The position numbers were made by a program, and so were the translations under genes. A stretch of DNA of 64,000 nt from Tepidamorphus gemmatus (GTDB lineage: Bacteria > Pseudomonadota > Alphaproteobacteria > Rhizobiales > Tepidamorphaceae). Numbering within the stretch: position 1 is the stretch's first letter; the number at the start of each line of letters is the position of its first letter. The notes beneath the pieces are model-generated. The model did not search any database, was not told the origin of the DNA, and saw nothing but the letters and a program-made list of their open reading frames with translations. The DNA is taken from positions 1 through 64,000 of the forward strand of contig NZ_SMAK01000014.1 in NCBI RefSeq assembly GCF_004346195.1. The letters run 5' to 3'. Positions 58,183 through 64,000 of this stretch are shown in pieces.

Positions 58183-59615
58183 GACGGGTCAACGACAGCC
58201 TTGCACGGCTGTGGCTCGGGGTCGGGCAACGGTTCCTGCCATTCGCCGATGCCGCCACGACCGAGCTGCCGCTCGGACGGCTGCTCCGGCTGTCGCTGTT
58301 CCAGGTCTCCGTCGGTATGGCCGTCGTCCTGTTGAACGGCACGCTCAACCGGGTGATGATCGTCGAACTGAACGTTCCGGCCTGGCTGGTGGCGACGATG
58401 GTGGCCCTGCCGCTGGTGTTCGCCCCGGCCCGCGCGCTGATCGGCTTCAGGTCCGACACGCACCGCTCACTGCTCGGCTGGAAGCGCGTTCCCTACATCT
58501 GGTTCGGTACGCTGCTGCAGTTCGGCGGCTTCGCCATCATGCCGTTCGCGCTGCTGGTGCTGTCCGGCGAGGGGCACGGCGCCGCAATCTACGGCCAGAT
58601 CGGGGCGGCGCTCGCCTTCCTGCTGGTCGGGGCGGGTCTGCATACGGTGCAGACCGCCGGCCTGGCCCTTGCAACCGATCTGGCGCCGGCCCGTGCGCGG
58701 CCGAGGGTTGTGGCGCTGCTCTACGTGATGCTGCTGGCCGGCATGGTGACGAGTTCACTCGTCTTCGGCGCAGCGCTGCGCGATTTCAGCCCGACCCTGC
58801 TCGTGCAGGTCGTCCAGGGCGCGGCCGTGCTGACGATGGGCCTCAACCTGATCGCGCTGTGGAAGCAGGAGCCGCGCAATCCCGAGGCGACCGCGCCGGG
58901 GCGCGTCCGGCCGACCTTCCGACAGGCCTGGGCGAGCTTCTCCCGGACGGCCAGCCCGCAGCGCCTGCTCGTCGCGGTCGGGCTCGGGACCGCGGCATTC
59001 TCGATGCAGGACATCCTGCTCGAACCCTATGGCGGCGAGATCCTCGGCCTGTCGGTCGGCGCGACCACGGTGCTGACCGCCCTGCTGGCAGGCGGGACAC
59101 TGACCGGGTTTGCGCTCGCGGCACGGTCGCTCGGGCGCGGCGGCGATCCGCATCGCATCGCCGCACTGGGCGCGCTGGCCGGCATCGGTGCATTTACCCT
59201 GGTCATCCTCGCCGGCGCGATCGACTCCGCCGCGGTGTTCCGTGCCGGCACGGCGATGATCGGCTTCGGTGCCGGGCTGTTCGGGGTCGGCACGCTGATC
59301 GCCGCGATGGATCTCGCCGGCGAGGGCACCGCGGGAATGACGCTCGGCGCCTGGGGGGCGGTCCAGGCCACCGCCGCCGGCCTCGGCATCGCCGCCGGCG
59401 GCATCCTGCGCGATGTGATCGGCGGCCTTGGCACGACCGGTGTGCTGGGGCCGGCGCTGACGACGCCGGCGACCGGCTACAACTCCGTCTACGCCATCGA
59501 AATCGTCCTGCTCTTCGCAACGCTGGCGGCCATCGGACCGCTGGTGCGGCTCGTGCGCATCGACCCGATGCCGCGCGCGCCACAGCAATTCGGACTGGCC
59601 GAATTCCCTGGCTAG
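58179..59615 (+). CDS. lhaA: LH1 assembly protein LhaA (PucC family)
   Basis: A 478-residue, twelve-span protein of the same family as the one between bchG and bchP. NGTLNRVMIVELNVPAWLVATMVALPLVFAPARALIGFRSDTHRS is the signature loop, and WKRVPYIWFGT follows. LhaA in the bchM-puhA interval is needed for LH1 formation in Rhodobacter. The puhA promoter probably lies within its 3' part. Confidence 0.93.
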   Translation: MRRVNDSLARLWLGVGQRFLPFADAATTELPLGRLLRLSLFQVSVGMAVVLLNGTLNRVMIVELNVPAWLVATMVALPLVFAPARALIGFRSDTHRSLLGWKRVPYIWFGTLLQFGGFAIMPFALLVLSGEGHGAAIYGQIGAALAFLLVGAGLHTVQTAGLALATDLAPARARPRVVALLYVMLLAGMVTSSLVFGAALRDFSPTLLVQVVQGAAVLTMGLNLIALWKQEPRNPEATAPGRVRPTFRQAWASFSRTASPQRLLVAVGLGTAAFSMQDILLEPYGGEILGLSVGATTVLTALLAGGTLTGFALAARSLGRGGDPHRIAALGALAGIGAFTLVILAGAIDSAAVFRAGTAMIGFGAGLFGVGTLIAAMDLAGEGTAGMTLGAWGAVQATAAGLGIAAGGILRDVIGGLGTTGVLGPALTTPATGYNSVYAIEIVLLFATLAAIGPLVRLVRIDPMPRAPQQFGLAEFPG

Positions 59616-59637
59616 TCCCCGACTCGGGAGGTCTCAA

Positions 59638-60438
59638 ATGCCAACCGGCGCCATCACAGGTCACATAGACGTCGCACAGGTCGTCCTGTACGCGTTCTGG
59701 ATCTTCTTCGCGGGACTGATCTTCTACCTGCGGCGCGAGGACAAGCGCGAAGGTTATCCGATGGAGCGCTCGCCCAACGAGCGCCCGCAGCGCCCGAGCC
59801 GGGTCGGCTTCGTCGGCTTCCCGACGATGCCCTCGCCGAAGACCTTCCTGCTCGCCCATGGGTCTGCGGTGATGGCACCGGCGCCAAACGCCGACCACCG
59901 GCCGGTCAATGCCGTGCCCGGCGGCCGCTTTCCCGGCGCGCCGCTGATCCCCGCCGGCGATCCGATGACCGCTGGCGTCGGTCCGGGATCCTACGCGCTG
60001 CGCCATGACAAGCCGGACCTCACGGTCGACGGCGAGGCGAAGATCGTGCCTCTGCGGACGGCGGCGGGCTTCTATCTGGAGCCGCGCGACCCCGATCCGC
60101 GCGGCATGGAGGTGATCGGCGCCGACGGCAAGGTCGCCGGCAACGTGACCGACGTCTGGATCGACCGCTCGGAATACATCATGCGCTACCTGGAAGTGGC
60201 GCTCGCAGGCACTGCCGGTGAGTCGGCTCGGTCCGTCCTGCTGCCGGTCAACTTCGCACGGATCGACGGGAAGCGCCGCAAGGTTCGCGTGAACGCGATC
60301 CTGGCCTCGCAGTTCGCCGGCGTTCCACGCACGGCAGCCCCCGACACGGTGACATTCCTCGAGGAGGAGCGGATCTGCGCCTACTACGGTGCCGGCACGC
60401 TTTACGCCACCCGGGCGCGACAGGAGCCGCTGCTATGA
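59638..60438 (+). CDS. puhA: Reaction centre H subunit PuhA
   Basis: A 266-residue subunit with one N-terminal helix (AQVVLYAFWIFFAGLIFYLRREDKREGYP) and a cytoplasmic PRC-barrel domain (GKVAGNVTDVWIDRSEYIMRYLEV). It caps the QB side of the reaction centre. CGGGAGGT lies 8 bases upstream of the ATG. Stop overlaps puhB by ATGA. Confidence 0.97.
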   Translation: MPTGAITGHIDVAQVVLYAFWIFFAGLIFYLRREDKREGYPMERSPNERPQRPSRVGFVGFPTMPSPKTFLLAHGSAVMAPAPNADHRPVNAVPGGRFPGAPLIPAGDPMTAGVGPGSYALRHDKPDLTVDGEAKIVPLRTAAGFYLEPRDPDPRGMEVIGADGKVAGNVTDVWIDRSEYIMRYLEVALAGTAGESARSVLLPVNFARIDGKRRKVRVNAILASQFAGVPRTAAPDTVTFLEEERICAYYGAGTLYATRARQEPLL

Positions 60439-61097
60439 CAACGCGCGTCCGTCGCGGCATTGCCGGGCTGCCCGGCCCGCTTCCGGCAGGCGAGCGGCTG
60501 ATCTGGCAGGGCATGCCGGACTGGCGCTCGCTTGCCCGCCACGCCTACCATGTGCGCAAGGTGGCGGTCTATTTCGGCATCCTGATCGCCTGGTCCGTGA
60601 CCGTCGATCTCCATGACGGCCACCCCCCGGCGCAGATCCTCGGCGCCGTCGTCTGGCTCATCGTGCCTGGGGCATGCGCCTGCGCGCTGCTCACGGCGCT
60701 CGCCTGGCTGTCCGGGCGGACGACGATCTACACGATCACCGACCGCCGGATCTGCCTGCGCTACGGAATTGCCTTGTCGGTCACGCTCAATCTGCCGTTC
60801 GCAGCCATCGAAGCGGCCGCGCTGAAGACCCATGCCGACGGCACCGGCGATCTCGCCGTGAAGATCGGCGAGGGACGCCGCATTGCCTATCTGGCGCTGT
60901 GGCCGCTGGCGCGGCCCTGGCACATCCGCAGTCCCGAACCGATGCTGCGGGCGCTACCGGAACCGCAGCATGTGGCACGCCTGCTCGGCGCCGCGCTGGC
61001 GGCCTCCGCCGGCCAGACGGAGCGCCCGCGCCCGGTCGAGCCCGTCGCCCGGCCGGAACTCTCCGGCGCAACCGCGCGGACGGCGGCGGCGGGCTAG
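60435..61097 (+). CDS. puhB: PuhB, reaction centre assembly protein
   Basis: A 220-residue membrane protein with an N-terminal GLPGPLPAGERLIWQGMPDWRSLARHAYHVRKVAVYF, two membrane helices (GILIAWSV, WLIVPGACACALLTALAWL) and a bacterial PH-type domain (TIYTITDRRICLRYG). PuhB assists assembly of the RC core in Rhodobacter. It carries a Pro/Ala-rich C-terminal tail. Confidence 0.92.
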   Translation: MTTRVRRGIAGLPGPLPAGERLIWQGMPDWRSLARHAYHVRKVAVYFGILIAWSVTVDLHDGHPPAQILGAVVWLIVPGACACALLTALAWLSGRTTIYTITDRRICLRYGIALSVTLNLPFAAIEAAALKTHADGTGDLAVKIGEGRRIAYLALWPLARPWHIRSPEPMLRALPEPQHVARLLGAALAASAGQTERPRPVEPVARPELSGATARTAAAG

Positions 61098-61109
61098 GGA
61101 GGAACGACG

Positions 61110-61565
61110 ATGCATGGCCACGCGATCGAGCCGTTTCCGAGAGGTCCGCTGCTGGCGGCCGGCGTCCTGATCGCCGCGACGATCGCCGTTGCCGCGTGGT
61201 CGCGCCACACCGGCGACGGGCGAGTCGCGCTGCCGCCGGTCGAGACGATCGCGAGCATCGACGTTGCGTTCGCCGACCGGGCCGACGGCGGCGTCGAGGT
61301 GACCGCGGCCGCCGACGGGCGGGTGCTGCATGTCTACGAGCCCGGCACCAATGGCTTCGTGCGCGGCGTGATGCGTGGGCTGGCGCGGGAGCGCCGGCTG
61401 GCCGGGATCGGCGCCGGGCCGCCGTTCCGGCTCGCGCTTGGCGCGGATGGCCGCCTGACGCTGAGCGATACCGCGACCGGCCGCGTGATCAGTCTGGAAG
61501 CGTTCGGGCCGGACAATGTCGGCGCCTTCGTGGAAATTCTGAACCATCGGGAGGTACGGCAATGA
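61110..61565 (+). CDS. puhC: PuhC, photosynthetic complex assembly protein
   Basis: A 151-residue protein with one N-terminal helix ([20 protein letters not shown]) and a periplasmic domain including [25 protein letters not shown], the PuhC signature. It is needed for normal RC-LH1 levels in Rhodobacter. GGGAGGAACG precedes the ATG. The stop overlaps the next gene. Confidence 0.92.
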   Translation: MHGHAIEPFPRGPLLAAGVLIAATIAVAAWSRHTGDGRVALPPVETIASIDVAFADRADGGVEVTAAADGRVLHVYEPGTNGFVRGVMRGLARERRLAGIGAGPPFRLALGADGRLTLSDTATGRVISLEAFGPDNVGAFVEILNHREVRQ

Positions 61566-61867
61566 TGGGCTTCGGCACCAGACGCAGGATCGAGGTGCCC
61601 TGCACGGTCGAGGTCTCGAACACCTTCGAAAGCCTCCACGCCCATGTCGTGCTCGATGGCGACATCGCCATCGAGCCGGGCGACGAGGTCAAGGTGCATG
61701 GCGGGCCGGTAAGGGTTCCCTACGGCGAGACGGCCACCTTCCGACGCCAGGCAACGATCGTGAAGGCCGGCCTTATCGAGCGCGAATGGACGCGCCTCAC
61801 CGGCGACCTCGAGTTCATGGAACTGCTCGAATTCAGCTTCTCGGAAAAGGAGAAGAACGCGCTATGA
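61562..61867 (+). CDS. Conserved small protein between puhC and acsF, unknown function
   Basis: A 101-residue soluble protein, [27 protein letters not shown], then [25 protein letters not shown] and an acidic end [19 protein letters not shown]. The beta-rich middle part suggests a small barrel. It overlaps puhC by ATGA and acsF by ATGA, so it is firmly embedded in the operon. I recall uncharacterised proteins in this position in other PGCs but no established role. Two adjacent ATG codons could serve as start. Confidence 0.75.
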   Translation: MMGFGTRRRIEVPCTVEVSNTFESLHAHVVLDGDIAIEPGDEVKVHGGPVRVPYGETATFRRQATIVKAGLIEREWTRLTGDLEFMELLEFSFSEKEKNAL

Positions 61868-62925
61868 CCATCGAACGGCTGGCGATCACCGCCAAGGACA
61901 CCACGAGTCTTGCGCAGCAGGACACGGTGCTGAGCCCGCGCTTCTACACCACCGATTTCGACGCGCTCGACCGGATGGACGTCACCCCGGTGCGGGAGGA
62001 ATGGGACAAGCTGATCGCCGAGATGCGCAGTGATCCCAACAAGAAGCATTTCGTGCGCAACGAGGAATGGGACAGGGTCGACCTGAACGAGCTGCCCGAG
62101 GGGTTGCGCAAGGAGTTCATCGACTTCCTGGTCAGCTCGCTGACCGCCGAGTTCTCGGGCTGCGTGCTCTATGCGGAGATGAAGAAGAGGGGCACCAATC
62201 CGGACATCTGCGAACTGTTCAGGTACATGAGTCGCGACGAGGCCCGCCATGCTGGCTTCATCAACGACACCCTCAAGGATTTCGGTCTCGGCATCGACCT
62301 GGGCTTTCTGACCCGCACGAAGAAGTACACGTACTTCCGGCCGAAATTCATCTTCTATGCGACATACCTGTCGGAGAAGATCGGCTATGCCCGCTACATC
62401 ACCATCTACCGGCAGCTCCAGAAGCATCCGGACCGGCGCTTCCATCCGATCTTCAAGTGGTTCGAGAAGTGGTGCAACGACGAGTTCCGTCACGGTGAGG
62501 CCTTCGCGCTGCTGATGCGGGCGAACCCGGAGGTCCTGTCGGGTCTGAACAGGCTGTGGGTGCGCTTCTTCCTGCTCGCCGTGTTCGCCACGATGTATGT
62601 CCGCGACCATGCCCGGCCGGAGTTCCACAAGGCACTCGGGGTCGACATCGACGACTACGACTTCACCGTGTTCCGGATCACGTCCGAGATCAGCAAGCAG
62701 GTCTTCCCGCTGACGCTCGATCTCGACCATCCGGCATTCAAGGCCGGTCTCGACCGGCTGGTCAGGATCAACGAGGGCATGGCCACCTGCGGCAGCGGCA
62801 TCGGCGGGCGGTTGCGCAAGGCCGGGCTGGCGGCCGCCGCCGCCGCGACCTTCGTGCGGCTCTACCTGCTGCCTTCGCAGCGCAATGTCGCGCCTGACTC
62901 CCCCCGGCTGGCGCCGACCTGGTAG
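61864..62925 (+). CDS. acsF: Aerobic Mg-protoporphyrin IX monomethyl ester cyclase AcsF
   Basis: A 353-residue ferritin-like di-iron enzyme that forms the fifth ring using oxygen. [33 protein letters not shown] and [16 protein letters not shown] provide the carboxylate and His ligands. [21 protein letters not shown] is characteristic. No bchE is in the window, so this oxygen-dependent step may be the main or only cyclase. Confidence 0.96.
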   Translation: MTIERLAITAKDTTSLAQQDTVLSPRFYTTDFDALDRMDVTPVREEWDKLIAEMRSDPNKKHFVRNEEWDRVDLNELPEGLRKEFIDFLVSSLTAEFSGCVLYAEMKKRGTNPDICELFRYMSRDEARHAGFINDTLKDFGLGIDLGFLTRTKKYTYFRPKFIFYATYLSEKIGYARYITIYRQLQKHPDRRFHPIFKWFEKWCNDEFRHGEAFALLMRANPEVLSGLNRLWVRFFLLAVFATMYVRDHARPEFHKALGVDIDDYDFTVFRITSEISKQVFPLTLDLDHPAFKAGLDRLVRINEGMATCGSGIGGRLRKAGLAAAAAATFVRLYLLPSQRNVAPDSPRLAPTW

Positions 62926-62935
62926 TGGCGCGGCG

Positions 62936-63781
62936 ATGACGGCGGCGGAACACGGTCTGGCGGTCCTCTACGCCCTCGGCCTGTGGTGGGCATCGACGGG
63001 ACTGATCCTCTATCTCGACGGCCTGCCCCGCCGCACCTTTCCGGTCACCCTGACCGGCGCGTCCGCCGCCGCCCTGGCCGCGCTGGCAGCGCTCGCCGCC
63101 GGATTCGGGGAAGACTCGGTCGCCGGCGCCTATGTCGGCTTCACCTGCGCGATCGTCGTCTGGGGCTGGAATGAGGTGGCGTTCCTGCTCGGCTACGTCA
63201 CCGGGCCGAACCGAAGCCCCTGCCCGCCCGGCGCGGCGGGCCGACGGCGCCTGAAGCTCGCGGTCGCGACGATTCTTTACCACGAGATCGCGATCCTCGC
63301 CGGCGCCGGCCTCATCGCGCTCGCCGCCTCGGGCCCGGCGGGCCAGGTGGCGCTGTGGACCTATCTGCTGCTGATGGCGATGCGGCTGTCGGCGAAGCTG
63401 AACGTCTTTCTCGGTGTTCCCAATCACGCCGAGGACATGCTGCCGCCGCATCTCGCCTATCTTTCGAGCCATTTCCGCCGCCGACCGATCAACCCGCTGT
63501 TCCCGCTGTCGGTGACGGGCGCGACAGTGCTGCTCGTCGTGCTGGTCATGACCGCATCGGGTCCGGCCCTGCCGGTCGATGCAGCCGCGGCGACCCTGCT
63601 CGCGGCGCTGGTGGCGCTGGCGATCGTCGAGCACTGGATGCTGATCCTGCCGCTGCCGGCCGCAAGCCTGTGGCGGTGGAGCCTGCGATCACGCGATCAC
63701 GCGGGCGCGCAGGCGGCGGTCGCCGCAGCGACCGCCGCCGCGCGTGCCTCCGTTTCCCGAGAGCCCTGGAGCCGGCCATGA
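62936..63781 (+). CDS. puhE: PuhE, photosynthetic complex assembly protein 2
   Basis: A 281-residue multispanning protein with [23 protein letters not shown] at the start, [18 protein letters not shown] in the middle, and [29 protein letters not shown], the family signature. It affects bacteriochlorophyll production and RC assembly in Rhodobacter. The ATG at 62936 is 10 bases after acsF. Stop overlaps hemA by ATGA. Confidence 0.92.
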   Translation: MTAAEHGLAVLYALGLWWASTGLILYLDGLPRRTFPVTLTGASAAALAALAALAAGFGEDSVAGAYVGFTCAIVVWGWNEVAFLLGYVTGPNRSPCPPGAAGRRRLKLAVATILYHEIAILAGAGLIALAASGPAGQVALWTYLLLMAMRLSAKLNVFLGVPNHAEDMLPPHLAYLSSHFRRRPINPLFPLSVTGATVLLVVLVMTASGPALPVDAAAATLLAALVALAIVEHWMLILPLPAASLWRWSLRSRDHAGAQAAVAAATAAARASVSREPWSRP

Positions 63782-64000
63782 ACTACGAGGACTTCTTTCG
63801 CCGCGAGATCGACGGCCTGCACGAGGAAGGCCGCTACAGGGTCTTCGCCGATCTGGAACGCAACGCCGGCAGCTTCCCGCGCGCCACCCATCACCACGGC
63901 GAGGGGACGTCAGACGTCACCGTCTGGTGCTCGAACGACTATCTCGGCATGGGCCAGCATCCGGCGGTGCTGGCGGCAATGCACGAGGCGCTGGACCGGT
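63778..64000 (+). CDS. hemA: 5-aminolevulinate synthase HemA, N-terminal part (runs off the window)
   Basis: The first 74 codons are visible. [21 protein letters not shown] and FADLERNAG, then [16 protein letters not shown], are the conserved start of alpha-family ALA synthase, which condenses glycine and succinyl-CoA. Its place at the end of the puh operon couples tetrapyrrole supply to RC assembly. The frame is intact to the window edge. Confidence 0.93.
   Translation, partial: MNYEDFFRREIDGLHEEGRYRVFADLERNAGSFPRATHHHGEGTSDVTVWCSNDYLGMGQHPAVLAAMHEALDR

Overview
The window is high-GC alphaproteobacterial DNA. From about position 21,190 to the right-hand end it is a nearly complete photosynthesis gene cluster (PGC) of a purple, type-II reaction-centre bacterium. 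The combination of bchIDO-crtIB-tspO-crtCD, crtEF-bchCXYZ-pufQBALMC, bchGP, aerR/ppaA-ppsR and bchFNBHLM-lhaA-puhABC-acsF-puhE-hemA fits a Hyphomicrobiales-like (Rhizobiales) phototroph; that placement is an inference from gene order and composition. AcsF (the oxygen-dependent cyclase) is present, while bchE, pucBA (LH2), pufX and crtA are not in the window. This suggests a (semi)aerobic phototroph with an LH1-RC core carrying a bound tetraheme cytochrome and carotenoids of the spirilloxanthin type.

Layout. (1) 1-5,160: the decaying replication/regulation end of an integrative element or plasmid-like island, on the minus strand. It holds an XRE regulator, an ImmA/IrrE protease gene with two in-frame stops, small island proteins, a zinc-finger/Toprim primase-like gene with one in-frame TGA, a P-loop ATPase of the helicase-primase kind, and a small gene cut off by an IS5-family element whose right end opens the window. 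(2) 5,160-5,937: no intact gene, but a possible IS3-type remnant and a promoter. (3) 5,938-21,040: a catabolic island with two fumarate-reductase/ketosteroid-dehydrogenase-like flavoproteins, a ThDP enzyme, a cupin, a divergent LysR regulator, a branched-chain-amino-acid-type ABC importer whose second permease and both ATPases are one polypeptide, an aldehyde dehydrogenase, an SDR and a GntR/FCD regulator. It looks like uptake and oxidation of an unidentified carboxylate or keto acid. (4) 21,041-64,000: the PGC.

How the PGC works together. BchI-D-H chelate Mg; BchM, AcsF, BchL-N-B, BchF, BchX-Y-Z and BchC build bacteriochlorophyllide a; BchG and BchP esterify and reduce the tail. CrtE, B, I, C, D and F make the carotenoids. 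PufB/A, L, M, C and PuhA form the LH1-RC core, assembled with PufQ, LhaA, PuhB, PuhC and PuhE, and a soluble c2-type cytochrome closes the electron loop. HemA supplies 5-aminolevulinate. PpsR and its B12-binding partner (AerR/PpaA) are encoded in the middle.

The clearest regulatory signal is a set of TGT-N12-ACA PpsR/CrtJ boxes occurring as pairs 7-8 bp apart upstream of bchI, between crtD and crtE, upstream of bchC and upstream of bchG, with an atypical overlapping pair upstream of bchF. Most PGC genes overlap by ATGA or are a few bases apart, which indicates long translationally coupled operons. No tRNA, rRNA or CRISPR array was recognised.
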